NCBI RefSeq assembly: GCF_963676685.1
Contig: NC_092354.1
Location: forward strand, 74,227,335-74,291,334
Direction of reading: 5' to 3'
DNA from: Mytilus edulis
Taxonomy: Eukaryota; Mollusca; Bivalvia; Mytilida; Mytilidae
DNA: 64,000 bases
Position numbers and translations under genes: made by a program. Under the pieces are notes generated by a model that searched no databases, was not told where the DNA came from, and saw only the letters and a program-made list of their open reading frames with translations. This document shows, piece by piece, positions 1-12,099 of this stretch (the first letter of the stretch is position 1; every line of letters starts with the position of its first letter).

Positions 1-1536
1 TTATTGTTTTGGATATAGTAAAGACCATTTAGTGTGATGCCTAGAAAATCAAAATCACCAGGATAACATTTAAGTAAAGGAAATGCCGATTTAATATTCA
101 TTTTTGCCATTAAAGCCGAATTCCCCATTTGTTGAACAATTTTGACTGCATTGTCAAATGATGAATAAGTGACCTTGGTAAACTGAGTATCAATAAAATC
201 ATTGATACTTTCCTTCGGAAGTAAGACAAATAAGTTATCAATCTAAGTCCACCAGTTTTCTAAGGAACTAAACCAATAGGAGAGCACCGAAGATTTGAAA
301 TAGGTTTATGTTTGAATGGGCCTTCCATTCGACCTAATGATATCTCATTATTCAACTTCTTTTGAGCTTCAATAGGGTTTTTCAAAACAGACAACAAATT
401 TCTATATTCACATGAACGTCTGGGACCTAATGAATTTTAAAACCATATTTAAATCCATTCAAAAGTTCAACAGCGCTTTGTTTATCATGATATAGTTCCA
501 GAAGCTTAGAGAGTTCATTTACATTAACCAACGATGTTCCTAGGGCCCAAATATTAAACTGGTCTGGATGTAGTTCTGAAAAATTATAAATTATCTTTGC
601 TGACAACCTCCTTTTGGGTTTTTCTATTAGCAGAGTTGTTAACAAAAGGTGAAATGTTATTTCTCTTAAACCTAGATGGACCAGTATTACCTTCATTGTC
701 CATAAAGCAACGACATCGTAAAGCAAGATGATTAAAACCACATTTGAGACATGCATGCCTGTATTGGCAATTGCGTTTATTGCAAAAACCTTTAAAATTA
801 AAATCTCAGCATTTATAACCAACATTAGCCTGCTGTTGTTTTTAAGTATTGTTAGTTAAAATACGCAACCACAAAAAACCATCCAAGGATGACCATTTTT
901 CAGTATGATCCCTCGATACTCTCAAACGAAATTGTTGGTCATAAGAATACCATTTTTCAACAGGATGATCAGCCGCTGCACCCCTTATTATTGACATATA
1001 TGAGAAAAGTTCACTTGTTTTTCCAGGATACCTTTTAATAAGGACCTGGGCATAAGCAATAAATCAATCAGTCCAATCCTCAACAGAATTAACAGTATGG
1101 TTTTTCCTAACTTTGTTTTGTATAACCAGCATACCGTCATTAATGCCAAGGTGTTTTCATTTGTTTGACTGTTGAAATTGTTGTGAATGCATAAGGGACA
1201 AATCAATATATTCAAAATTCCTTAAGCTTTTGACTTATCAATAAAACAACCTCATTAAAACCGGGCAACATTAGATGTTCATCAAAAACTTTGATAACCT
1301 CACCTAAGGCAGCTAATTCAGGTTCAATCTCTTGAATTCTACATCTGGTTGCAAGGCAACTAGTTGAGGTCCATCAACACTCCGTCTTTTTACTACAGGG
1401 GCATCTTCATCAATATCAACTTTGGGACGCCTTCTCTCATTCCTAAATGGTGGTTGAAGTTGTTCCCTGGGAGCCATTCTAAGACGAAGTCTCCAACCGG
1501 GTCCTGCCGACGACGCCTGCCTCTATGTCTTGGCAT
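1..1536 (-). pseudogene. Decayed DIRS-like retroelement (gag-like region plus start of reverse transcriptase)
   Basis: Read on the minus strand, shifting frame several times, this gives pieces of a retroelement. A possible start (MPRHRGRRRR) lies at 1536. Around 960-840 is a gag-like stretch including EKWYSYDQQFRLRVSRDHTE. At about 790-700 is a Cys/His cluster (NCQYRHACLKCGFNHLALRC). At about 300-245 is the reverse transcriptase entry motif SPIGLVP followed by KTGG, and at about 150-1 the RT core-like MNIKSAFPLLKCYPGDFDFL and GLYYIQNN. From knowledge of the families, this RT wording fits tyrosine-recombinase (DIRS/Ngaro-type) elements better than LTR gypsy elements. Stops and frameshifts throughout show it is dead. 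The rest of RT, RNase H and the recombinase would lie to the left, outside the window. The family call is by eye. Confidence 0.65.
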
Positions 1537-2534
1537 TGTTATAAACTATTATAATTATAAAAACAGATTAGCTACATACATCAAGTCTTAAAAGCCCATT
1601 CATCTTTCAAAATATAAATTCAACTTCTTATTCAATCATCCGATTTAGATAAATGAAATACCACATATAACCCACTACATTGTCTTAAATAAAATTAATA
1701 CATTTGAATGCATTAAACAACTGAAGTTGGTAACAAAACACAATTAAAACAAGTGCAATATTCCTTCAAACCAAATATAACATCGTTATAAACGGTAAAT
1801 TAAATTACCAAGCTTATTTAATTATCCGCAAATTAAAAAAAAAACTTATAAAAGATGTACGTGGAACAAATTAAACATTAGCGGGCATGTAAATGTTAAC
1901 ACGGCTTACACTACAAACATGTAATTACCTGTTTAAAGAATATCGCTCATACATTACAATCAAAACAAATATATCACCTGTATTAAAGCATTTTAAATTT
2001 AATGCTATTCAATGATTAATATATGTGTGCACAAATGTAACTATTGAATAATAGTCTAGTCAGTATAAATGCTATCGAAGTAAGCGATACATTGAATTAA
2101 GAATCAAACTATTTGCAAGAACAACTTTCAAATAAAATAAAATTATTCTTTAATAAATTACAGAAATAAAATCATTCGGAAAATTCAACTGCAACAACTA
2201 TATCTATCTATCACTAAAACATATGTACTTATCTTATGTCTGAATCAGCCCATCCTTTTTATGTTCCTTCAGTTCAAATCACGCAATGAACAAATCACGA
2301 AAAGCATGTAATTTTATACCAAATAAAAGCGGGAAAACCGCTTACGAAATTATGTAGGTTAATGAAAGACGCTAAAGTCCTTCAAAATTAAAGAAAAGAT
2401 AACTCTAGTTGAGCAGACGATAATCTTAATTTATTAAATTGATTTAATGCTTAATGATTAAATCTTAATAATAGAACATCTTATACACTAAAATGTCGAG
2501 AGTAGACAAATGGCCAAATGCTAAACCTATCATT
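1537..2534. other. AT-rich stretch with no recognised gene or repeat
   Basis: Very AT-rich with many stops in all frames. I see no splice-bounded exon, tandem repeat or inverted repeat. It probably lies in a NAXE intron or upstream of that gene. Confidence 0.4.
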
Positions 2535-4441
2535 TGGCTTTCATTTTTGTTCGGATTAAGGAATATGTCTTTTGTAGCTTAATTGTCTATCTTGTCTTCT
2601 ACATTTTTGTGAATTTTCAATGAAGTAATAAACACTATTTTATAAGGATGCGGTTTTTAATATGATCAAAACAGCAGATAATAGTATTCCAGACCCAGAG
2701 AGTCATTAATATTATGAGATCTGACGAATGCTATATTTAGACAAGATATAAACAGAACAAAACAAATGAAAGCAAATATAAATTTTTAACTTATTTTTAC
2801 ACGAAATTACTTTATAAAGTAAACAGCATAATACAGATAATACACTATAAGATGAGGGTAGACACATTTTGAAAGAACTTAACATATATCCTTGCGATTT
2901 CCCCTTAAATCGATTTTTGATTTTAATGTTGTTGTTCTTTTTGATTTTTTATGGCGGTATTCAGGAGCATTTCATGTAGCTTCATATGTAACATATTCCT
3001 GGTTTATAAAATTTATAACTAGGCGAAGACTCAATGAAGCTACAATTACAAATTTATGGAGATGATTTTCGTTTCATGTGATGATAACAGCCGGTAGTAT
3101 CTTGGGAGTCATTAGAATTATGATATCTAACGAATGCTACCAGTTAGACAGGACAAAACAATTAATAGCACATATGTCACTAGATAAATTTACATATATA
3201 TCTTACATTGTAGAAATTAGACCTGTTTTGTGTGTATCATGTGTACCGGATCGGAAATCCTTTGTGACTATTATTCCTTAGTGTATTACAAAACATATTG
3301 TTTTGTATGGAATAAATCAATAATTGTCAACCTTCATATGACAAAATGACATGTTTACTGGCTTTGATGTTACTTCATTTGTTGACTCTAATTCTTGACG
3401 TGCCTAGAATCAAAGAATGATAAGGACTTGTTTTACATTTTGTCTGTCGATCGGAATCACGTGATGTTACCTCATGGTGATTTTTTTGTTGTCATTTATA
3501 TTTTTGTTGTCTTTATTCAAATAACATGACCAAGTTTGGCTTTCAGTATTATCTGAAGTGAGGAATATTTCTTAATAACTTGTCTTTTGTATCTTGATTA
3601 TTGTCTATTTTATTATACTTAAAGTTCACAATTAAGTGAATATGCAATGAAGAAACAAATACAAATTTATAACATGTTATAAGGATGAGTTTTTTTTTAT
3701 GAGATCAGAAAAGGAGATGATTATATTCCAATACCCTGGAACTCATTAAAATTATGAGATATTTCCGGAAACTATACTCAAAAGTCATGTATTGCTAGAT
3801 GATATATGTATAGTATTCGTTTCTATTAATATATATAGGTAATCAAATAAGTCTCGCTGATATTTACTTGTTTGTTATTTCATTGCTGATAATTTTACAA
3901 CTTAGCTGTTAGATTATAAGACTAATGTTGATTTAATATATTGATGCTTACCTGAAAACAACCCTGGATTTCTGGTATTAACAAACAGGGACTCTTCACT
4001 TGTATGCTGGACTAGTGAGGTATATTGTTAACAGCAGAAAGTGCAATTTGTTGTTGAATAAAAAAAGAAGAATTATGAGATATAACGATAGCTCCCAGTT
4101 AGACAAGACACAGACAGAACAAGACAATGAAAATATCACTAGATAAATTTACATACATTTAACATTATAGAAATTAGACCTGAATTGTGTGTATCATGTG
4201 TATTAGACCGGAAATCCTTTGTGACTATTATTCTCTAGTATATTACAAAACATATTGCTTTGTATAGAATATATCAATAATTGCTAACATTCGTATGACA
4301 AAATGACATGTTTACTGGCTTTGATGTTACTTCATTTGACGACTCGTATTCACAACGTCTCTAGAATCAAAGAATGATAAGGACTTGTTTTACAGTTTGT
4401 CTGTCGATCGGAATCACGTGATCTTGCCTCACCGTAGATTT
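2535..4441. repeat. Two diverged tandem copies of a ~1-kb segment
   Basis: The segment 3137-3486 is matched closely by 4097-4441. Shared landmarks are the run around CACTAGATAAATTTACATA, ATGACATGTTTACTGGC and TCTGTCGATCGGAATCACGT. The parts before these (about 2535-2760 and 3537-3790) also correspond, with a phrase like ATTATGAGAT...TTAGACA appearing at 2710, 3119, 3755 and 4073. The layout is a diverged direct duplication with smaller internal repetition. No coding function is seen; the short open frames inside are chance. Confidence 0.6.
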
Positions 4442-5098
4442 ATTTGTTATTTTTGTCTTTTTGCTTTTGCTTTATGTCTTAGATCAAATAACATGATGAT
4501 GTTTCTCTGGAATTGTGAACTGTTGTGTCTACTAATAAAAAGACGACGCCTTGAAGATCGATTTCGTCTAAAACAATTCCCTACAGTCTCTTTGTGTATA
4601 TAATATAACAACAAGAAATTGCAAATAAAACAAAATGTTTACAAAAGTTCATTTTAGTGACGGATGCTCATTGAGATAGTGATGTTACGTTTGTCAGTCC
4701 AATTTCTGTTTGGTATCAAGTTTGTCAGAATTGGATTTTATATGTCAAAAGTAGTTTTGATATTTCTAAGCATCTCAAAGTTTGCCAGACAAATTAAATC
4801 TTCATATTTACTACAGAATATTTATAAGAAGAACAGTCAATCATTAGGGAATTTGAGTCACGACAGAATTTTATTCTATTCCATGAACATTTAATTTGTA
4901 TCTACTTTGAAACCGATATATAAGTAAAGTGAAAGATATCAATTCTCAAGATATGGCAACTATAGATTATATATAAGATATAAGTTATGTTTGATAAATA
5001 CAATGCTGTATTCTACCTATATCGAAAAAAGGACTATGATAAAGTGCATCACTAATAAGTGCAATTGGTCGTAACTATTATCCCGTCTATATATAAAA
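4442..5098. other. AT-rich stretch, nothing recognised
   Basis: Only short open frames with low-complexity translations occur here. No splice-bounded exon or repeat family was recognised. Confidence 0.4.
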
Positions 5099-5235
5099 AA
5101 AAAAAGAAAGATGTGGTATGATTGCCCATGACATTACTCTCAACAATAGACCAAATGACACTTAAACTAACAACTTTAGTTCACTGTATGACCTTCAACA
5201 ATGAGTAAAGCCCACACCGTACAATCAGCTATAGT
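5099..5235 (+). repeat. Family B repeat, degenerate copy
   Basis: It starts after an A-run with AAGATGTGGTATGATTGCC and continues through wording like CTTCAACAATGAGTAAAGCCC. It matches better copies at 31449-31640, 48480-48680 and 58105-58320. It is a high-copy non-autonomous mussel repeat of unresolved class. Confidence 0.7.
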
Positions 5236-6960
5236 TTATATTTCTCGTATTAAATGCTATGGTGCATTGTACTCACATCTAAAGAATAAATATGACCAAG
5301 TGCATCACGGATGTATGTAATTTTCCGTTTCTTAGATCCAGTCTAGTTTAAATTTACAAGATCTCTTGTTTAACTTTGATTCAGATCGAGTAATCCTTAA
5401 GCATCTCCTTCTTGAAAAAATTATCGATATTGTTATTGTCCCGAAATTGATAAAAAGCTATGCTATAATTTTTGATTTCCAAAATTAGTAAAACAAGCAA
5501 CTGGCATAACATGAGAACTTTTACAAGTTTATTGCCCTTTAATTGTATAAATTTAAGAGCGAAAACCCACCGCTCGCGTTTGACACCCGCATTTTGTTTG
5601 ACAAATCAGGCATGTGACGACACTATTTTACATGTCAAGAGATTGTTGCATTAGCTAGGAAATAGCCTTAAATGCATCGATTTTTTTATACCAAAATCAT
5701 CGTTTTTAAGACGATATAATTTCAACATAAGAAAATGCCTGTATCACGGCAGGAATATGACAGTTGTTATCTTTTCGTTTTAGATTTTGATTTTTCCTTT
5801 GGATTAGGGACTGTCCGTTTTGAATTTCCTCGGCGTTCAGTATTTTTATGATTTTACTTTTTATACAAGTCTTTACTGTTACCTTCATTTTGCAGAAAAC
5901 ATTACATTAACGTACAAAGCATATTTCAGTTTCAGTTACATTATTGTCAAGGGAATTGCACTTTTTGCTATTAGTAAATACGAGTCGATCCTATAAATAT
6001 CTCTTAAAACTAAATATATGTTAATCACAGGGGTAATTCTCTCATTATTCACGACACTTTTCAAATTGACTTAGAGTACTGATAATTGTTTCACAATAAG
6101 TTGTGAACCATACTGTATATGTTTATTATTAAAAAGCTACTGTTCCTCGGACTTTAAATAAAAGAGTGACTGTTGCAACGGCGTTTATAGTTTTCTTAAT
6201 CTGCCTACGTTTCTCAAACTATATTTTGAGAACTGGCAATGTGTTGCCCTGTACAATTTGTATCTTCAAGAGATTAAAAAAATATCATACAGGGTTTATG
6301 AAAAATATTCAGTCCACACGAAATACGTTTGTATAAGATGTAGGGATACTTTCGCTCATTAACGGCAGACACCAGTTTTGACATTTATGTGACTGTCACA
6401 AACAGGATGCACTGTAAAACAAGGTCAAACCTGGTTTATGAAGGCGACCGACTGCTGCTTGATTAGAGACACAATTAGATAATTATCTGAACTGATAGAA
6501 TAGTCAGTTATATGAATAATTAAGACATAAGTAACTTGTATTAAACCCGACTTATTGACTAAAATTAACATACAAACTACAACTTTATTTCAACACAACC
6601 TAATTAAGGTTACTTGAATTATTAACAATATCCGTTCTTACTGCCCCCGTGTACTGTCTAGTCCGATAGCGCCAGATACAAATTGACAATAAAAGGAAGA
6701 AAGATAATCAACTTTATTACAAACGTCTCTTCTCATTTTGTTTGTTTGTGGTAATTAAGAATACTAATGTTTCATTTGGGAAGAATTATTAGAAATCATC
6801 GCATGTTTGGGTGTTATGATATGGAAGTTATGGTTAGAAAACTTTAATATCTTGTCAATTTAGACGGACGAGTGTTTGCATTCGGACTAATAATCTACAT
6901 TGAATTGATTGCCCGTTGGTTTATATTGCCAAATACAGCAATGAAGTGTCCAAATTCATC
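5236..6960. other. Non-coding stretch, nothing recognised
   Basis: No exon with plausible splice sites and no clear repeat was seen. Open frames here are short and read as chance. Confidence 0.4.
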
Positions 6961-6967
6961 GCATGCA

Positions 6968-7145
6968 ACCTAAAGCGATTGTATATTAACTGCATGAAGT
7001 ATATTCAATATAGTTTAATAGTTGCAAGATATAAGAATAGCCCTAGAGAAAAATACAACCTTGATTGATTGTATATAAACTTGATGAAGTCTACTTCATA
7101 TATTATGATAGTGGCAAGATATAAAGATAATCCCTACGAGAAAGA
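6968..7145. repeat. Two-copy tandem repeat (~86-bp unit)
   Basis: CGATTGTATATTAACTGCAT..CAAGATATAAGAATAGCCCT is followed by a second version, GATTGTATATAAACTTGATG..CAAGATATAAAGATAATCCC. It lies in the intron upstream of the NAXE exon at 7605. Confidence 0.55.
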
Positions 7146-7604
7146 ATTCACGTTTGCGAAACTGTTAACTTTGATAGGACCTTATTCATCTTTGAATAAA
7201 AAAACAATTTTGTTGGGTTTTAATAAATATTGTTAATTGTTAATAGTTACGATAATAGACATTTGAGTCTTGTAATTTATAGGCGAAGTTAATACTGAAT
7301 CTAAAACATACAACCTTGAAACTTAATGAATACTAGTAGGATAGAAATACAGGTTTCCGAAACTTTGACTCTCCTTGATATTCGCACAAAGACTTTATCC
7401 ATGTTACATCCTTTTATAAGTTAATTCGAGACATAAATGTAAAATATAGAAATGTTACTACCCCGGTGACGGTCAAGGTAAAATTTACTTTTTATTATTA
7501 GAAAAAAACACAGACACTATGTTTGTGGTAAACAAACAATAAACGCCCTGCTCTAATATTTTATATTAAGGTTTAACTAGCATGTGATTTTTTTGTCTTT
7601 TCAG

Positions 7605-7866
7605 GGATATAAACCCTCGATTTTTTACCCAAAACGTCCAAACAAACCTTTGTTCCAGAGCTTAGTTAAGCAGTGTGAGGGAATGGATATGCCTTTCTTA
7701 TCATTTCTGCCATCTGAAGCTTCTCTGATCAGTGATTCATACAACCTGGTAGTAGATGCTCTGTTTGGCTTCAGCTTTAAAGGGCCACCTCGATCAGACT
7801 TTGCCAGCGTACTGGAAACACTGAAGAACGTTGAAGTACCAATAGCTAGTATAGATGTTCCATCTG
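7605..7866 (+). CDS. NAXE: NAD(P)H-hydrate epimerase, internal exon (partial gene)
   Basis: NAXE (also known as ApoA-I-binding protein, YjeF N-terminal domain) epimerises the damaged R form of NADHX or NADPHX so that a partner dehydratase can regenerate NAD(P)H; in animals it acts mainly in mitochondria. The exon reads [20 protein letters not shown], then a segment with [18 protein letters not shown], and ends in [11 protein letters not shown]. These are hallmark YjeF_N phrases: [10 protein letters not shown] after the cofactor-site region, [10 protein letters not shown], and the SIDVPSG loop. The acceptor is TTTTCAG before 7605 and the donor is GTAAGT at 7867; the Gly codon is split after its first base. 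The N-terminal exons, including the NNGGDG region, were not found upstream here, so they lie beyond the left edge or across a long intron. Confidence 0.93.
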
Positions 7867-8815
7867 GTAAGTATAACTACATGTTTATAGATATTACAAG
7901 ATGTAGTATGAGTGCCAATGAAACAACTCTACATCCAAGTCGTAATTTGTAATAGTAAACAATTATAGGTCAAAGTACAGTCTTCAACACAGAGAACTGG
8001 CTCATACCAGACAGCAAGCTTTGAAGGTGTATAAAATATATATTTGATTAATTGTTGGTATTTATCATTGCAGCCAGTTTGAATTTGTGAGTGAAACTTG
8101 AGTAACCGGACAATATCACTTACTTTCTTCATGACATCCGAACTCACCTTACCAAAGAGTTGTTAAAACTCACAACTTGTGTTAACCGGCTAGTGACAAT
8201 TGTAATATTCAAAAGGAGAAATTTGGTCTGGTTTGTAGAGTTCTTACATGTATATCAACTCATTTTTAAACAGTTACAGACTTTGAATATAGAAATTGTT
8301 TCAAAGCGAAATATGTTAACAGATGTATTGATATACATTCGGTCGACATATTGTGTTTAAACATGATACAATGTTGAAATATTTACAGTATTGATTAAAT
8401 TTACAAATTAAAATATAACTCATTGTAAAATACTCTTAATAAGATTGAAAAATACTTTACATTACTTCCGAGATTCAGATATTTTCAAGCGATTTAACAA
8501 ACTAAACATTAACTATCTTAACGACAAGCATATTACATCTGCTTCACCTTTATGGATATCCGATTATTATTCTGCAAGCATTGCTATTCCTGACAAGCAT
8601 TTTATGCAAAGAGACAGCCTTACATTTGGACCATATAGATACATAATAGTCGATATGTTGAAGGCTGTACTTTGACCTATAACGGCTTTCTTTTTACAAA
8701 ATGTGACATAGATGGAGAGTTGTCTTTTTGGCACTCATATCACATCTTTTAATTTCTATGTTTTTTCTACAATTTCGTTTTAAATACATTTACCTACCTG
8801 CATACCCTAAAAAAG

Positions 8816-9000
8816 TTAGAATGAAAATGCGAAATGTGTCAAATAGACAACAGCCCGACCAAATAGTGAAAAATAGCCGAAGGCCACCAATGAGACTTCA
8901 ACACAGCAATTAAATTCCTGAACCCGGAGCCGGACTTCAGCTGGACCTTAAACAAAACTATGTACTCTTTCACTGAAAATTGACGTCATACTAAACTCTA
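8816..9000 (+). repeat. Family A repeat, degenerate copy
   Basis: Contains AAATGTGTCAAATAGACAAC, then GAAGGCCACCAATGAGACTTC and a TTCAGCTGGACCTTAAACAA segment. It matches the fuller copies at 9048 and 42677 in order and spacing. Confidence 0.75.
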
Positions 9001-9047
9001 AAATATATACATATGTTCTGCCATGATTATAAAAAACAATAAAATTG

Positions 9048-9310
9048 AGAATGGAAATGGGGAATGTGCAAAGGAGACAACAACCCTACCATAGAAAAAA
9101 CAACAGCAGAAGGTCACCAACAGGTCGTCAATGTAGCGAGAAATTCCCGCACCCGAAGGCGTCCTTCAATTGGCCCTTAAACAAATATATACTAGTTTAG
9201 TGATAATGAACGCCATACTAATTTCCAATTTGTACACGAGAAACTAAAATTAAAATAATACAAGACTAACAAAGGCCAGAGGCTCCTGACTTGGGACAGG
9301 CGCAAAAAAC
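9048..9310 (+). repeat. Family A repeat, near full copy
   Basis: It runs from GAGAATGGAAATGGGGAATG through GCGAGAAATTCCCGCACCC to AAGACTAACAAAGGCCAGAG and CTGACTTGGGACAGGCGC. The same order is seen at 42677-43080. It ends about 45 bp before the last NAXE exon. Confidence 0.8.
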
Positions 9311-9355
9311 ACATATTCTGTTTTACATACTATATGTTATGTGTTTTTTCTTTAG

Positions 9356-9585
9356 GTTGGGATGTTGAGAAAGGGTGCGAAGATGGATTAAAGCCAGAGT
9401 TACTGATATCACTGACCGCGCCTAAACTGTGTGCTAAACTATTCAATGGAAAGACACATTATCTTGGTGGACGATTTATACCCAAATCTCTTGCTCAGAA
9501 ATATGAACTTAATCTGCCACCTTACCCCGGTACAGAATGTGTGGTCGAACTAAAATCAAATGCCGAAATAAACGGAAGTGACTGA
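9356..9585 (+). CDS. NAXE: NAD(P)H-hydrate epimerase, last coding exon
   Basis: The exon completes the split Gly codon, then reads [20 protein letters not shown], followed by [20 protein letters not shown], with a C-terminal stretch containing [17 protein letters not shown]. It stops at TGA (9583-9585). The SGWDVEKG motif, LISLTAPK, the HYLGGRF(V/I)P phrase and [12 protein letters not shown] are all characteristic of the NAXE C-terminus. The last residues after VVEL are longer and more divergent than I expect for vertebrates. The acceptor is TTCTTTAG at 9348-9355. No obvious AATAAA was found in the first few hundred bases after the stop. Confidence 0.93.
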
Positions 9586-10302
9586 TATTTATTACCCATA
9601 ATTCTTAAATACTATGTGAGATGATAAAGGTGTTTTGACTTAAGATATGATAATATAACAACGCTAGTGCTTGCTTAATCGGCATCCCTTTTGAGAATTT
9701 ATGCCTTTATCAAAATTTCGTATTGTAATTGTTTGACCTGTACAATATATTCACCATCTATTTTCTGTTTATAAATCAAATCCAGAAACAAGTGGGTTCT
9801 GATATATATTTCTATAAGTCATATATTTTACCTTGTGAGATAAGAAGTCTATTTTGAATTGACTTTGCTGTTTGATTTATAGCGGGTAACAGTGGTGTCG
9901 GAGTGGACTGAACAGTTATGTTGGACAGGGGCTTACATAGCATTGTTACATTTGTATCCTAGTCTTTAAGAGTAGGAGCTATTCAGTATCTTCCTTTATT
10001 TTCGTATTAGTTTCAAGAAAAAAACTTGTCAACAAAAAAGGGAGAGGTTGACCAATTTTATTTTTAGAATCTGCTTTTAGGTTGCACTTTGTAAATACAG
10101 CCGTTTCTCAAAACACGCCTCTTTTGGGGAGATCTTGAATATTCATTGAAAAATAATTTTGTTTACATACTGGATCCCAGTTATGCTTTCTGTGTTCCGA
10201 CTCACAGAGACAAAACTTTGGAATGTTACCAGTAAATATACATGTGTATATTGTTTACATTGAAATCTGTGGTAACCTTTCATTCGAGGTAGGGGTAGTT
10301 AA
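9586..10302 (+). other. NAXE 3' flank / intergenic
   Basis: The beginning should be the NAXE 3' UTR; its end is not marked by a clear polyadenylation signal. The rest has no recognised gene. Confidence 0.4.
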
Positions 10303-10513
10303 GAAAATTAGTGTTAGTTTAAACTCTGAGAAGTTTAGGGCATATAAACGTTTAAAATATGACGCACAGCCCTATATTTTGACCTTTGAAAAAAATTGTG
10401 GTGCATATGAACTTTCAATTCTAGGATAAGATTTGTTTCAAAACTTCATAGTAAAAGTGGTACAGTTTTAGCCGCAAAGGCATTGTCAATATTTACAGAA
10501 ATGCAACCTATAA
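10303..10513 (+). repeat. Dispersed repeat, copy 1 (second copy at 16664)
   Basis: AATTAGTGTTAGTTTAAACT, CACAGCCCTATATTTTGACC, GCATATGAACTTTCAATTCT and ATTTACAGAAATGCAACCTA occur in the same order at 16664-16871. The copies differ by substitutions and small indels. Class unknown. Confidence 0.75.
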
Positions 10514-10778
10514 TGTTTATCTTATGATATCTTTTGTAACAATATTTACTGAATACAATCATTTGCCATTAATGGATCTTCCATTTAGCTCAAAATATGC
10601 TAACGCTCAGTGTAAAATATAATGCCACCCAATCATGTTAAAATGAGCATAGAGCATGATCTGAAGAATTAGTAAAATGAGTTGGACTAAAGTACTGACT
10701 GTTATATGGGTAAAGATTTCACGAAATGTAATCAAAATTCTTATTTATTTTGTATGGATAACTTACTCTTCCAAGCCA

Positions 10779-10901
10779 TATTTTTTCTGTCTATGAAGAA
10801 ATAATATAAAAAATTTGGTGCACACTGAATAACGCTTGTAGTTGGTTATTTAATGGTGTGCACCACATTTTTTATGTTATTTCGAATAGACAGAAAAAAT
10901 A
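10779..10901. mobile_element. Hairpin MITE-like inverted repeat
   Basis: TATTTTTTCTGTCTAT on the left is matched by ATAGACAGAAAAAATA on the right, and GGTGCACAC by GTGTGCACC, giving two arms of about 50-55 bp around a short loop. There is no coding content. It may be the terminus of a larger element extending to about 11080, since that stretch contains GTTGATGACGTCACGGTCAC-type sequence common near such hairpins. Confidence 0.6.
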
Positions 10902-11534
10902 TTACAGCTATTTCTTATAATTTAATTCTAAATTCCATTTTAAACCGTAGAAAACCATCAAAAAACGTTGATGACGTCACGGTCACATGACTAAATTATG
11001 TCTATGGGCTAATAACAAAATAACATCAGCCAATCAGAAGACGTGTTGCATCCAAAATTAAATTCTAGTGCAATGTATTGAACATTCGTACGTGTGGGTG
11101 TATAACAATGTCAACGTATATTCTGATATTTAGGTTACAGCTGATGTGCATGTGTATAATCATACTTGTCCGGAAAGAGGTTTGATTAAAAATCATATCA
11201 TCAAGAGTAGTGCATGAATCTATATGTTCTAAAAATTAGTCTTAAGCCATTACTGACAATTATCTAATGAACATTTTTGTTGGTTATTCATAAATACATG
11301 TTTCTCGTTGACCTCTTTTCTTTATTTGTTACCAAGATTGCCTACGTATCTGTTTTAATTGGTCTAAAAAGATGAATAAACGAGAAGAATAATAAAAATT
11401 ATAGTCTATAGCTTTTATTATTATATCAGAAGATCTTCTATTTGATTCAGGTCAATGCCTATATTAAACGATTTTTTTTATATATCTGTGCCACGCGTGG
11501 AGAGGGTGTGATTAGATTTCTGGATAACCTGAGG

Positions 11535-11690
11535 TTACCCTCGGTTCTGATAGGGTTCATGTTGCCCAGTCTTTAGGTTGTTCTATGATTTGTTTTGTAG
11601 ACTCAAGTTTCACGGTCTTTCGTCGTCCATTGATTTTAAACGTTTGCCATGCAGTTTGTTTTTTGGTTAGACTTATAAGCTTTAAAACCC
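11535..11690 (+). repeat. Family C repeat fragment (retroelement-tail-like)
   Basis: Holds CTGATAGGGTTCATGTTGCC, CAGTCTTTAGGTTGTTCTAT and GTTTGCCATGCAGTTTGTT. It resembles, with divergence, segments at 56575-56790 and 62700-62805. I recall this as a common mussel repeat, but its class is unresolved. Confidence 0.45.
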
Positions 11691-11869
11691 TGTGGTATTG
11701 TTTGCAATAACACATCCCTTGACAAACAAACAACTCAATTAGCTAGAAATAGTATAGAATATAATTAATATATACCTAGATCTCAATTTGTGGCACTTTT
11801 TCGACAAACAACCTAATGCTGTACTGGGGTAACACAACAAATTACTTGTATATATATACTCACTGAACT

Positions 11870-12030
11870 AGTATATATTTGTTTAGGGGCCAGCTGAAGG
11901 ACGCCTCCGGGTGTGGGAATTTGTGGCTACATTGAAGACCTGTTGGTGATCTTCTGCTGTTGTTTTTTTTCTATGGTCGGGTTGTTGTCTCTTTGGCACA
12001 TTCCCCATTTCCATTCTCAATTTTATTATC
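11870..12030 (-). repeat. Family A repeat, truncated, minus orientation
   Basis: It reads TTTAGGGGCCAGCTGAAGG, GGAATTTGTGGCTACATTGAAG and GTTGTTGTCTCTTTGGCACA, ending ATTCCCCATTTCCATTCTCA. This is the reverse complement of the first ~160 bp of the copies at 9048 and 42677. Confidence 0.8.
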
Positions 12031-12099
12031 CGTTATAAAATTGATATAACCCACGAATATCTGATCTTTTTTTATGTTCAGTAGTTATATATATGTATA

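Larger units (their letters stand above)
7867..9355 (+). other. NAXE last intron
   Basis: A 1.49-kb GT-AG intron (GTAAGT...TCTTTAG) splitting a Gly codon in phase 1. Its right half holds two family A repeats and a small fragment of family B (about 8708-8745, minus). The left half has no recognised feature; its small open frames are chance. Confidence 0.85.

Noticed and set aside
427..825. 132-codon minus-strand frame
   Set aside because: It is a shadow: the retroelement's zinc-knuckle-like sequence is in another minus-strand frame of the same DNA.
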